This document shows, piece after piece, positions 1-6,861 of a stretch of 36,723 nucleotides of DNA. The DNA is from Candidatus Omnitrophota bacterium (GTDB taxonomy: Bacteria > Omnitrophota > Gorgyraeia > Gygaellales > Profunditerraquicolaceae). The DNA lies in the NCBI GenBank assembly GCA_016782485.1, contig JADHYK010000005.1:1-36723 (forward strand). The letters are read 5' to 3'. Under the pieces are notes generated by a model. The model ran no database searches and was not told where the DNA came from. It saw nothing but the letters and a program-made list of their open reading frames with translations. Each line of letters starts with the position of its first letter. Position 1 is the first letter of the stretch. Made by a program: the position numbers and the translations under genes.

Positions 1-21
1 GGGTTGATACTAAAGCCGCCT

Positions 22-732
22 TCAAGGGCTAAATTTTAAGCGGCGAACGTATAAAGGGGAAAATAGGTAGAGCACAAAGAGCGTAAAGACGGCGACCTCA
101 GGAACAAACAGATGCGCTATCCGGTAAAAGATAATTAAAACCGCAGCTAAAAATACAACTATCGCAACAACCATCCGGATAGAGCTTCTTAAAAACTCTT
201 TTAACCCGTCCAGGTTTAAATATCTTATCCCGGAGACCATCAGGCCGGCAAGCGCTATCACCAGTAATAAAAATAGAACCCGGGGCGCAGATATCGCGTA
301 TCCTCTGTATACCAGGATAAACGACGCCAGCGTCCCTCCTCCGGCGGTAGTGGGCAGGCCGCTGAAATACCCGGGCATCTGTTCTTTGGGGGTAATGTTA
401 TATTTTACCAGGCGCATTACGCTGCAGGCCAGATAAATAAATAGTGCCGCTGTCCCCCAGAAATAAAACTCCCGGTAAACAAAAATATAGACCAATACCG
501 AAGGTGCGATGCCGAAAGAGACGACGTCAACCAGCGAATCAAGCTGCTTGCCGAACTCACTGGACACCGGATTCCTCCTGGCAACCTGCCCGTCCAGGCC
601 GTCAAAGATAACCGATAAAATTATCGCCCAGCAGGCAAGGCCGAAACGGCCCTCCAGCGAGAAGATCATAGAGGCGAATCCGCAAAAAAGGCTTAAAATC
701 GTAAGCATGTTTGCCGCAAGATTTGCTACCAC
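22..732 (-). CDS. pssA: CDP-diacylglycerol--serine O-phosphatidyltransferase (CDP-alcohol phosphatidyltransferase family)
   Basis: Integral membrane enzyme expected to join CDP-diacylglycerol and serine to give phosphatidylserine, the precursor of phosphatidylethanolamine. The complete CDP-alcohol phosphotransferase signature DG-x2-AR-x8-G-x3-D-x3-D is present: D47, G48, A51, R52, G61, D65 and D69. The rest is a run of hydrophobic helices, and 236 residues is normal for the short bacterial PssA type. The start is GTG, preceded by a purine-rich AAAGGGAAG, and the gene follows the lipoprotein at 749 by 16 bp. The serine specificity is inferred from length and the N-terminal segment resembling PssA. 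A phosphatidylglycerophosphate or inositol-type transferase shares the same core motif. Confidence 0.85.
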   Translation of the reverse strand: MVANLAANMLTILSLFCGFASMIFSLEGRFGLACWAIILSVIFDGLDGQVARRNPVSSEFGKQLDSLVDVVSFGIAPSVLVYIFVYREFYFWGTAALFIYLACSVMRLVKYNITPKEQMPGYFSGLPTTAGGGTLASFILVYRGYAISAPRVLFLLLVIALAGLMVSGIRYLNLDGLKEFLRSSIRMVVAIVVFLAAVLIIFYRIAHLFVPEVAVFTLFVLYLFSPLYVRRLKFSP

Positions 733-748
733 AGGCTTCCCTTTCTTT

Positions 749-1132
749 TTACTTAATCTCTTCTATTATCTTTATAAAGACTTCCTCAGCTAATTTCAGG
801 TTAGGCAGGGAATACCTGCGTGCGGAAACTTTTATTTCAGTGGCGGTTTCGGTCAATTTCGTCAATTTAATGCATACCAGGCTTTTCTCTGCCTCCAGCT
901 CAATCTCTCCTTTTTCTTTATTTTCCCTGGTAGGCTTGCCTTTAATTTTGGCTGCTTTTAAGGCAGAGCGCCAGATAGCATTGTAGGGTTTATCACTATT
1001 GCCCGTTATGTTATCGCGGCCTATGGCATAACCGCCTAATACCCCTGCTCCCCCTACTACCAGGGGGATACAGCCGCAGAGGTTTAATAATGACAGGGCG
1101 AGTAAAAGGCAAAAAAACTTTGGGCTTTTCAT
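749..1132 (-). CDS. Small lipoprotein, DUF3568-like
   Basis: Predicted lipoprotein of 127 residues. The N-terminus has a basic start, a hydrophobic stretch and a lipobox ending at C21 (L-C-G-C). A glycine-rich segment follows (around residues 27-36), then a roughly 90-residue domain of alternating strands and helices rich in Lys/Glu. The layout (lipobox, glycine-rich spacer, about 80 residues ending in a Lys/Glu/Ile-rich helix) resembles the DUF3568 family, whose function is unknown. It lies just upstream of pssA and downstream of the hydrogenase protease. No enzymatic motif is visible. Confidence 0.65.
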   Translation of the reverse strand: MKSPKFFCLLLALSLLNLCGCIPLVVGGAGVLGGYAIGRDNITGNSDKPYNAIWRSALKAAKIKGKPTRENKEKGEIELEAEKSLVCIKLTKLTETATEIKVSARRYSLPNLKLAEEVFIKIIEEIK

Positions 1133-1154
1133 TTCAGCACCTTAAGGCGTTATT

Positions 1155-1634
1155 TTAAGATTCAACATTGTTTGCGAGGCGGGAAAACCAACCTTCCAGT
1201 AAATCCAGCGCCTCCTGGGCCCGGCGGCTTAATTTATCGACGAGGCCAATGCTCTCCGGCTGTATCATTAAAATTATTATATCCGCCCTTAAATTGTTTT
1301 TCAAGTAGTTAATCGAAAGCGAGATTGAAGCATTATGGGTGGAAAACAGGTTGGTGGTGGTAACTTCAGGGCCTGTTAGTACTCTGACTTCGCCCGCCTT
1401 AGCGCCAAAATCAGCCGAATCAATTATAACCACCGTATCAGGCGCGTCTTTTACGATTTTGCCGAGGTAGTTCTCAGGGCTTGCCCCTGCGTCGTAGACT
1501 ATATAGGGAACTCTGCCTTTAAGGCGGGCTGCCAAGAGAGACCCTATGGCGTCGTCACCGCGCAGGGTATTGCCGATCCCCAGGATCACCACCCTGCCCT
1601 TGAGCCGATCTTGTAGTTCCCTCAGAGTATCCAT
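1155..1634 (-). CDS. hycI: [NiFe]-hydrogenase maturation endopeptidase, HycI/HybD family
   Basis: This aspartic-type protease is expected to remove the C-terminal tail of a hydrogenase large subunit once nickel is inserted. The opening motif GIGNTLRGDDAIG (acidic residues D27/D28), D72 in IDSADFGA and H100 in STHNAS match the nickel-sensing ligands of HycI/HybD. At 159 residues its length is normal. The plausible client is the group 4 large subunit at 14958-16157, which keeps 39 residues after its last metal-binding motif. No other maturation gene (hypA-F) is in the window. Its ribosome-binding region lies inside the 3' arm of a 13-bp perfect hairpin (1637-1684), so translation may be controlled. 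The symbol follows E. coli HycI; the orthology is inferred. Confidence 0.85.
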   Translation of the reverse strand: MDTLRELQDRLKGRVVILGIGNTLRGDDAIGSLLAARLKGRVPYIVYDAGASPENYLGKIVKDAPDTVVIIDSADFGAKAGEVRVLTGPEVTTTNLFSTHNASISLSINYLKNNLRADIIILMIQPESIGLVDKLSRRAQEALDLLEGWFSRLANNVES

Positions 1635-1636
1635 TT

Positions 1637-1684
1637 ACCCCGCACCTCGTAAACCCCATCCCCGTCCCAAAAGACGAGGTGCGG
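1637..1684 (-). promoter_or_regulatory. Perfect 13-bp hairpin covering the hycI ribosome-binding site
   Basis: CCCCGCACCTCGT at 1637-1649 is exactly complementary to ACGAGGTGCGGGG at 1672-1684. On the transcribed strand the 3' arm carries GAGGTGCGGGG, ending three bases before the hycI ATG, so the likely Shine-Dalgarno bases are paired. A second pairing, GTAAACCCC with GGGGTTTAC, uses part of the same bases and excludes the first. The structure could be a translational switch or simply a dispersed palindrome; there is no poly-U run to make it a terminator. Confidence 0.55.
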
Positions 1685-1687
1685 GGT

Positions 1688-1921
1688 TTACATAACTTTT
1701 AGCGCTTCCTGAACCAGAGGTAAAATCCCTTCGACCTCCTCTTTAGACAACCTGCCAAGTTTGGCAAAGTTATAGTTGCCCTCTTTATCCTTAATCTCCC
1801 TGACGATCTGGATTTTTTTCTGGCCTTTATTGTAGGCATGAACTCCGACTACGATTTTACCGGTATCGTTTTCCCAGGATTTCGTGAACAACTCTTCGTC
1901 CAGGCTGCTGTCGTATGGCAT
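1688..1921 (-). CDS. Small PC4/YdbC-like protein
   Basis: A 77-residue protein with a single-domain layout: a short acidic N-terminus, three or four predicted beta strands (residues about 20-55) and a C-terminal helix. The segment KIQIVREIKDKEG followed by AKLGRLSKEEVEGILPLVQEAL resembles the single-stranded nucleic-acid-binding PC4/YdbC fold, in which a beta sheet is followed by one helix. Assignment is by pattern only. A strong ribosome-binding site (AAAGGGAGGAG) precedes the ATG, and it is the gene before hycI. If the fold is right, binding of ssDNA or RNA is the likely activity; no target is indicated. Confidence 0.6.
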   Translation of the reverse strand: MPYDSSLDEELFTKSWENDTGKIVVGVHAYNKGQKKIQIVREIKDKEGNYNFAKLGRLSKEEVEGILPLVQEALKVM

Positions 1922-1944
1922 AATCTCCTCCCTTTGGTTAGTGA

Positions 1945-2253
1945 TTAAAACTTCTTTCCGTGGCGGTAGGGCCGGGTCTTGTTGTATTCTATCTTTTTAC
2001 GCAAAGCCCTCTCTAAATCAATACCCCTGGCCCCGCAGTAATCAAAAATACGGATGCAGCAGTCGGCAAGCTCCTCCGCGACATCGTCTTTATTGCCGTG
2101 ATTGCGCATCGCCTCCAGTAACTCCGATAGCTCCGAATGCATCAACGCGATCAGCTCTCCGTCGTTACGCTCGCCATCCCACCAGCCCTTTTCTTTGGCG
2201 GTCTGATGGCATTCTTTGATAAAATCGCTTATCTTCCAGGCTTTATTGCGCAT
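1945..2253 (-). CDS. MazG-like nucleotide pyrophosphohydrolase
   Basis: An all-alpha NTP pyrophosphohydrolase of the MazG/dUTPase-2 superfamily, 102 residues. The metal-binding pattern is visible: E41-x-x-E44 in HSELSELLEA and E61-x-x-D64 in AEELADC, with the short helix linkers usual for single-domain MazG proteins. Such enzymes hydrolyse non-canonical or excess NTPs to NMP and pyrophosphate; the substrate cannot be told from sequence. The start overlaps the end of the upstream lipoprotein gene by 11 bp, suggesting translational coupling. Confidence 0.85.
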   Translation of the reverse strand: MRNKAWKISDFIKECHQTAKEKGWWDGERNDGELIALMHSELSELLEAMRNHGNKDDVAEELADCCIRIFDYCGARGIDLERALRKKIEYNKTRPYRHGKKF

Positions 2254-2689
2254 CTGGCCGCACCTCTTCTTTCTCTCCGCTAAGCACCTTATCTAAAGAC
2301 AGGAATAACTTTCCCGAGATATACTCCTTGCCGAATTTGCCCGGCGAAGAAACCTCTATCTGCGTATGAGAGTCATCGACGGCTTTGAAAAAGACCCCCA
2401 CCGGGGTAGTATCCGTCTCGGACACATACACCGCAATCATCTTCTTATTAAGATCCTGCGCGTAAATATAGGCGCCCTTCTCTTTTAGTATCCTTTTGGA
2501 TTCGTTATAGCAGGTGTCGCAGTTGCAGTTAAAGGTTTTTTTGACCGCCTCTTTTCGCCCTTCCTCAAGTACCCTGGTAGAAACGCCGGCAATGCCCCTG
2601 GCCCCTTCAATTACCATCGTACATCCATAAAGTAACGCCAGGAATCCGCACAAAAGTAGCGGCAGGTAAATCTTCTTCAGGTAATACAT
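2243..2689 (-). CDS. Hypothetical lipoprotein
   Basis: A 148-residue protein with a signal peptide (hydrophobic residues about 8-21) and a lipobox ending in LYGC, so probably membrane anchored. Immediately after the signal is a glycine/arginine segment. Two cysteines (CNCDTC, around residues 55-60) could form a disulfide or bind metal. The remaining domain is a mix of strands and helices, loosely like the other small lipoprotein at 749-1132. The ATG has a very strong ribosome-binding site, GGAGGAGG. No function is recognised. It follows the patatin gene by 12 bp and is likely co-transcribed with it. Confidence 0.6.
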   Translation of the reverse strand: MYYLKKIYLPLLLCGFLALLYGCTMVIEGARGIAGVSTRVLEEGRKEAVKKTFNCNCDTCYNESKRILKEKGAYIYAQDLNKKMIAVYVSETDTTPVGVFFKAVDDSHTQIEVSSPGKFGKEYISGKLFLSLDKVLSGEKEEVRPDAQ

Positions 2690-2701
2690 AACCTCCTCCT
2701 T

Positions 2702-4771
2702 CTATTCGCTTACGACCCGCCGGATCTTATCCAGATTCCTGCGCGCCTCTTCCTCTCCTCTTTTTACGAATTCCGCTGCCCTATGTAGTTCCAGCCAATA
2801 CAGGCCGGAGGTATCCGGATGCAAAACCACATCCGCAAGCAAGGCCTCTTTCTCGGCTACTTCCGACTGCAATATCTCGACGCTGCTAAAGATTATATCG
2901 AGTATGTTGGTCCTGAACCTGTTTTTAAAGAAACCCTTCAGGTCAAGGCTCAAGCGCCTGCGCTTAATCTTCTGCGGAAGGGTAACGGTGATCTCCTCTT
3001 TTATCTTCTCATACTGGCGCATAATATCCTGCCGCGAGGGGGTGACGTTTACCGCGATAATTTTTTTTATCCCCATTTTCAATAATGCCTCGGTAGGCAG
3101 GGGGTTGGTCACCCCTCCGTCAAAAAGCATGGCCTCCTTCAATCTAAAGGGGGCAAAAACCCCGGGCATGGTACAGCTGGCCATCACCGCATCAAGCAGA
3201 AGCCCTTTGTCCAGGACTCTGGCTTCTTTCCTTTTTACATCGCTGGCAATTATCTTTAAGGGAAGCTTCAGGTCATAAAAGGTTTTATTGCCCAGGTATT
3301 TCTTTAAGAACCTCTGCAGCCTTCTCCCTTTTATAAACCCCAGATGCGGTATGGTAAAATCCAACAGGTTCCAGATATGCCTGGGCTCTTTGAATTCGCT
3401 GCTGATTATTTCCAGGATTTCGGCGCTGGAAAACCCGATTGCCCAAAGGCTGGCGACAACCGCACCGACGCTGGAGCCGGCAAGCACATCTATGGGAATC
3501 TTTTCCTCTTCGAACACCTTGAGCACCCCTATATGGCAGAACCCGTAACCGACGCCCACGCCAAAAACAAGCCCCACCTGGCACTCCCCGGTCTCCCTGG
3601 CAATCCTTCTTACTGCCCGGGAATATTCACAATCCGGCTTATCCAGGACCAGCCTCTCGGTCGCTTCAAAATCCGCCTTAGGCAGGGTAGCAAAAATACT
3701 GTGCTTCAGGAGCCGCAGCTGCTCCTGGTGGGTAAGTTTGGAAAGCCCGTATTCGTTGATAATCACCTTTACTTTATCTTCGCTAAAGTTAAATTCCTCT
3801 TTAAGCCTCTGGATTAAATTATTGCTCCTTTTTAAATCCACCGGCTCCGGGCTGATTAAAAGATGCACTAAATCCGACTGGTTGAGTATGTTGAAAATAG
3901 CCGGGTCCATCGTGGAGGGAAGTTCCAGTATCAGATAATGGTAATCGTTGACCAGCAGGCTTAAAACCCTTAACAGGTTCTTCAGGTAGCTTTCGTCCTG
4001 CGGTTTATAATTAAGGCAAAGAAGATCGACTCCAAAGCCGCTTTTTAGAATAAAATCTTTTAAGAGCTGCGGGGTTGCTGACGGCGAACCGCTTAATTCA
4101 ATCCCTTGACTCCGCTCGGGATTGATGCTGAGCGAAGTCGAAGCATCAAAGATTACCGGCTGCGCTGTCTCTAATTTGGCGGGCATACTGTGCAATTTAG
4201 CCGCCGGGCAGATATCCAGTATAATCACCGACTTTTGCGTCTGTTCCTTTAGGCTAAGGCTTAAGTTAAAGGCATAGAGCGTCTTGCCGGAATGGGAATA
4301 GTAGCTAAATAGCGAGATAATCGTGCTTTCAAAGATAGTCTTCTGGTGGATGTCTTTGCGTTTCAGGCGCCGGGAAAGGGTCCGGCTTAAATCAATGGCC
4401 AGGCGGGGGATTTTTTTCAGTATAAAATCAAAACTATCCTTTTTGATCAGCAGAAGCGAACAGTCATTGAAGGCCTGGGCGGTTACCGAATGCGGCTCGT
4501 CGGTTAAAAGCGAAATTATCCCGAAATACTTACCGTGATGCAGGTATTCCAACACCGACTTCTCACCCTTGGCGTCCTGGGTGTAAATGACCACCCTGCC
4601 CGAGATGAGGCAGTAAAAGCCGCTAGTGGACGAGCCCTCTTTGTAGATAACCTCAGCCTTCTTGTACTCTATAATCGCGGAATTTTCTTTAATAATGTTT
4701 AATTCTGCCTGGGATAAATTAGTAAATAAGGGAATCTCCCGCAATATCAGGTTTTTACTTATCGTTTTCAT
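2702..4771 (-). CDS. Three-domain protein: cNMP-binding, degenerate ParA/MinD-like, patatin phospholipase
   Basis: A 689-residue NTE-like protein. Residues about 10-130 look like a cyclic-nucleotide-binding domain; its phosphate cassette keeps FG..SLL but has His-Ser-Val where Arg-x-Ala is usual. Residues about 150-385 resemble a P-loop ATPase of ParA/MinD type, with a degraded Walker A (SHSGKT). Residues about 400-590 are a patatin lipase: oxyanion loop GVGVGYG, nucleophile Ser in GSSVG and catalytic Asp in DGG. It probably hydrolyses lysophospholipid or phospholipid esters under allosteric control. I chose the ATG at 4771, which overlaps the GH1 stop as ATGA; a TTG at 4804 would add 11 residues. 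Residues about 212-222 are encoded by a palindromic repeat. Confidence 0.85.
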   Translation of the reverse strand: MKTISKNLILREIPLFTNLSQAELNIIKENSAIIEYKKAEVIYKEGSSTSGFYCLISGRVVIYTQDAKGEKSVLEYLHHGKYFGIISLLTDEPHSVTAQAFNDCSLLLIKKDSFDFILKKIPRLAIDLSRTLSRRLKRKDIHQKTIFESTIISLFSYYSHSGKTLYAFNLSLSLKEQTQKSVIILDICPAAKLHSMPAKLETAQPVIFDASTSLSINPERSQGIELSGSPSATPQLLKDFILKSGFGVDLLCLNYKPQDESYLKNLLRVLSLLVNDYHYLILELPSTMDPAIFNILNQSDLVHLLISPEPVDLKRSNNLIQRLKEEFNFSEDKVKVIINEYGLSKLTHQEQLRLLKHSIFATLPKADFEATERLVLDKPDCEYSRAVRRIARETGECQVGLVFGVGVGYGFCHIGVLKVFEEEKIPIDVLAGSSVGAVVASLWAIGFSSAEILEIISSEFKEPRHIWNLLDFTIPHLGFIKGRRLQRFLKKYLGNKTFYDLKLPLKIIASDVKRKEARVLDKGLLLDAVMASCTMPGVFAPFRLKEAMLFDGGVTNPLPTEALLKMGIKKIIAVNVTPSRQDIMRQYEKIKEEITVTLPQKIKRRRLSLDLKGFFKNRFRTNILDIIFSSVEILQSEVAEKEALLADVVLHPDTSGLYWLELHRAAEFVKRGEEEARRNLDKIRRVVSE
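4108..4139. repeat. Palindromic repeat inserted in frame in the patatin gene
   Basis: GACTCCGCTC at 4108-4117 and GAGCGAAGTC at 4130-4139 form an inverted repeat with one mismatch around a 12-base loop. On the coding strand it gives a Ser/Arg-rich peptide with the sequence SLSINPERSQG. This falls between the ParA-like strands, where no conserved element is expected. The wording of the repeat (CGAGCGGAGTC / GAGCGAAGTCGAAG) resembles dispersed palindromes I recall from many environmental bacterial genomes; that resemblance needs checking. Confidence 0.6.
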
Positions 4772-5988
4772 ATATCGATAGTACCCGTCCTGCAGACTTC
4801 GCAAAACTTCCTGGCGCTTTCTCTTACCCTGCGCCTATAATTATTATAATCCACCTCTATCAGGCCGAAACGCGGGGCAAAGCCTTTATCCCACTCGAAA
4901 TTATCTAACAACGACCAGTAAAGATAGCCCATAACCCGCACCCCCTTCTGCATCGCCAGATACAGGCTCTTCAGATGTGCAGAGATAAACTCCCATCTTA
5001 AATTGTCGTCGGGGGTGCAGATGCCGTTTTCCAGTATAAATACGGGCAGCCTGTACCTTCTGAATTTTAAAAGCAGCTTATATAGCCCTTCGGGGTAGAT
5101 ATCCCAGCCCAGGGAATTTTTCTTCAAGCCACTTTCTTTAGCCTTTGATTCGTCAAAAAGCAGAACCTGTATCAACCAGCTCTCCACATTTACCAGCCCG
5201 CGGGTATAGTAATTAATGCCGATAAAGTCCAGGGATTTATGCCGCATCAGGCTGTTTACGAATGCGAAATTAAAGGACCTCTGCCTTAAATATACGGCCA
5301 CTCTATTGCGCAGGGTAGGCACTGAAGGGGCAAAGGCCTGGATGTTCTTGGCGATGCTGACTGCAGGAGGCTTTAGGTTTCTTCTTTTATAAATATCGTG
5401 TATAGCGCGGTATGCCTTAACGTGCGCGGATATGAGGTTAGTGATTACTTTTTTTGCCTGTAAATATGACCTCTCCTGGGGCGGCCAGGCACCGAGGATA
5501 TAGGCATGATAGGCATAAACCATCGGTTCGTTTATGGTCACCCAGAAATGCACTTCTTCGGCGAGTGCACCGACGATTTTTTCGACGTAACGCAAGAATA
5601 AATCTGCTGCCGCAGGATTCTTCCAGCCGCCTGAACCGGCAAACCAAACCGGATTGGTAAAGTGGTGCAGCGTAACCACCGGTTCGATATTGCACTGCCG
5701 CAGGGAAGCTATTACCTCTTTATAATGCGTTATCTCATCCAGGCAGAACTTTCCCTCCTGCGGCTCGATACGCGCCCACTCTATAGAGAGGCGGTGGGCA
5801 TTGTGGTTGAGCTCTCTGGCAAGGGCAAAATCCTCTTTATAAAGCTGATAATGGCCGCAGGCATCGCCGGAGGGCTCTTTGCCGCTTTTCTTCTCCCACT
5901 CCCACCAGTCGCTATTTTTGTTATTGCCCTCCACCTGGTATGCGGAGGCGGCAGCGCCCCAATAGAACCCTTCTGGAAACTTAATCAT
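4768..5988 (-). CDS. Glycoside hydrolase family 1 (beta-glucosidase/beta-galactosidase type)
   Basis: A cytoplasmic retaining beta-glycosidase of 406 residues with a (beta/alpha)8 barrel. The family start FPEGFYWGAAASAYQVEG, acid/base Glu154 in TINEP, nucleophile Glu320 in ILENG, and the late WSLLDNFEW motif are all intact. There is no signal peptide when translation begins at ATG 5988; an upstream in-frame start would add 14 unrelated residues. Substrate (glucoside, galactoside, or 6-phospho form) cannot be read from the sequence. The gene starts 25 bp after a terminator that ends a structured RNA. A TATAAT box 10 bp before the ATG suggests a very short or absent leader. It overlaps the patatin gene by ATGA. 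Confidence 0.9.
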   Translation of the reverse strand: MIKFPEGFYWGAAASAYQVEGNNKNSDWWEWEKKSGKEPSGDACGHYQLYKEDFALARELNHNAHRLSIEWARIEPQEGKFCLDEITHYKEVIASLRQCNIEPVVTLHHFTNPVWFAGSGGWKNPAAADLFLRYVEKIVGALAEEVHFWVTINEPMVYAYHAYILGAWPPQERSYLQAKKVITNLISAHVKAYRAIHDIYKRRNLKPPAVSIAKNIQAFAPSVPTLRNRVAVYLRQRSFNFAFVNSLMRHKSLDFIGINYYTRGLVNVESWLIQVLLFDESKAKESGLKKNSLGWDIYPEGLYKLLLKFRRYRLPVFILENGICTPDDNLRWEFISAHLKSLYLAMQKGVRVMGYLYWSLLDNFEWDKGFAPRFGLIEVDYNNYRRRVRESARKFCEVCRTGTIDI

Positions 5989-5998
5989 AGTGCTGTAT

Positions 5999-6027
5999 AT
6001 TATATCACCGCAAATAAAAAAACCCAA
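5999..6027 (-). promoter_or_regulatory. Possible promoter for the GH1 gene (near-leaderless)
   Basis: TATAAT at 5999-6004 lies 17 bp from TTGGGT at 6022-6027, which is itself part of the terminator hairpin. The expected start site is about four bases before the ATG at 5988. The -35 is poor, so this is tentative; the alternative is read-through from the upstream RNA gene. Confidence 0.4.
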
Positions 6028-6040
6028 CAAAATGTTGGGG
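6013..6040 (-). terminator. Rho-independent terminator of the structured RNA
   Basis: CCCAACA-TTT-TGTTGGG is followed by a run of seven T on the minus strand. It ends the transcript that begins near 6326 and sits just before the GH1 gene, so it could act as a fixed terminator or as the expression platform of a riboswitch. Confidence 0.85.
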
Positions 6041-6326
6041 TTGAAAATAAGAGCCGATAAAGGCGTGGGAGCATTCTACGCTGCACACCATCACCATCCT
6101 TCGGTAACCCAGCCACCATCCCGCCACAATTCTTGGCGGATTAGGTCTGTGGCTTTGTCTCTCCTTCGCCAAAGCACTTTCGTCTTTGGCTTCGAAGAGC
6201 CCTACGAAGCCCTACCATTAGTTTGCAGGTTAAAGGGCGTAGTAGGGGTCCCCATCTTTCGATGCCCGCCGTAAGAACCAGCGGTCCTGCCGTACTTTAA
6301 CGGCAGAGGTTTACCTTTATCGGCCT
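6041..6326 (-). ncRNA. Structured RNA, partly like a c-di-GMP-I (GEMM) riboswitch
   Basis: A transcript of about 290 nt before its terminator, with no open frame of note. Its ends pair perfectly over 11 bp: GCCGATAAAGG (6324-6314) with CCTTTATCGGC (6063-6053). Internal hairpins include CTGCCG/CGGCAG, CATC-GAAA-GATG, GCCAAAG/CTTTGGC capped by GAAA, and CCGCCA/TGGCGG. The 3' half (GACAAAGCCACAGACCTAA, then ATGGTGGCTGGGTTACCGA at 6101-6119) closely resembles the 3' half of GEMM-I aptamers, and GGTAAACC at 6315-6308 resembles the 5' half. The arm between them is about 150 nt instead of about 15. SRP, RNase P and tmRNA signatures are absent. That it is a structured RNA is well supported; the riboswitch identity is tentative. 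Confidence 0.65.
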
Positions 6327-6332
6327 ATCTAA

Positions 6333-6361
6333 AGTATACTACAAAAGCAGGCTCTTTTCAA
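6333..6361 (-). promoter_or_regulatory. Sigma-70-type promoter of the structured RNA
   Basis: TTGAAA (6356-6361), a 17-bp spacer and TATACT (6333-6338). The predicted start, about 6326, falls at the first base of the long closing helix. It lies just past the stop of the peptidoglycan-binding lipoprotein gene. Confidence 0.8.
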
Positions 6362-6377
6362 GGGCAGCAGCTAGAAG

Positions 6378-6767
6378 CTATTGTTCTTTAAGGTAATTGC
6401 TTAATACCGCCCAGGTTTTAGGGCCGATCTTTCCGTCTGCTTCAAGGCCATTTGCCCTCTGAAATTCCCTGATCGCCCCCTCGCTCATCGGGCCGATTTT
6501 TCCGTCAATTTCCCCGGCGTAAAACCCCGCATTCTTCAATGCCTTCTGGATTTCCTGTGCCGTGGGCTTATATGGGCCCTGCGGGGGTAAAGGCACAATT
6601 TCCACCGCATTGGCCTCCGGTACCTGCGGCGCAGGCGTCTCAATAACAGACAGCTCTTCTATCGATATCGCCTCCCGATATTCATCTACAGGGGCCTCTT
6701 TTTTCCCGCAGCCGATTAAAAAGATACCGTAAAAAACCAATGCCAACACCAACAGACTTTTAGCCAT
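6378..6767 (-). CDS. Peptidoglycan-binding domain lipoprotein
   Basis: A 129-residue envelope protein. The signal peptide ends in the lipobox LIGC (C20), followed by an acidic and then Pro/Ala-rich linker (about residues 24-65). Next is one PG_binding_1 domain (about 66-127) with the two typical repeats: IQKALKNAGFYAGEIDGKIG, then AIREFQRANGLEADGKIGPKTW. It probably anchors the outer membrane or an assembly to the cell wall. No catalytic domain is attached. The ATG has a clear GGAAAGGAG site, and a promoter lies upstream at 6797-6825, so it looks like a single-gene unit. Confidence 0.85.
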   Translation of the reverse strand: MAKSLLVLALVFYGIFLIGCGKKEAPVDEYREAISIEELSVIETPAPQVPEANAVEIVPLPPQGPYKPTAQEIQKALKNAGFYAGEIDGKIGPMSEGAIREFQRANGLEADGKIGPKTWAVLSNYLKEQ

Positions 6768-6796
6768 TGTTTCTCCTTTCCATAAAATTCTTCCCT

Positions 6797-6825
6797 ATTT
6801 TAACAAACTTTCCTTGAAAAATCAA
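6797..6825 (-). promoter_or_regulatory. Promoter of the peptidoglycan-binding lipoprotein
   Basis: TTGATT (6820-6825), 17-bp spacer, TAAAAT (6797-6802). The start would be about 20 bp before a strong ribosome-binding site. This separates the lipoprotein from the MFS gene upstream. Confidence 0.6.
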
Positions 6826-6861
6826 TCCTTCAATACTCCGATCTTAAAGAGCGAAGTTTGC

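Noticed and set aside
1-21. A further gene at the left edge
   Set aside because: Only 21 bases remain after the pssA stop; no start or motif can be judged.
3344-3817. A 157-codon open frame on the plus strand
   Set aside because: Antisense to the patatin domain; no ribosome-binding site and no family likeness.
4772-4804. TTG start for the patatin-domain protein
   Set aside because: The ATG at 4771 overlaps the GH1 stop as ATGA, like many gene pairs here. The TTG would lie inside the GH1 gene.
6041-6326. SRP RNA, RNase P RNA, tmRNA or 6S RNA
   Set aside because: The GGAAGGAAGCA loop of SRP, GAGGAAAGTCC and ACAGAA of RNase P, and the tRNA-like CCA end of tmRNA are all missing; the length and pairing do not fit 6S.
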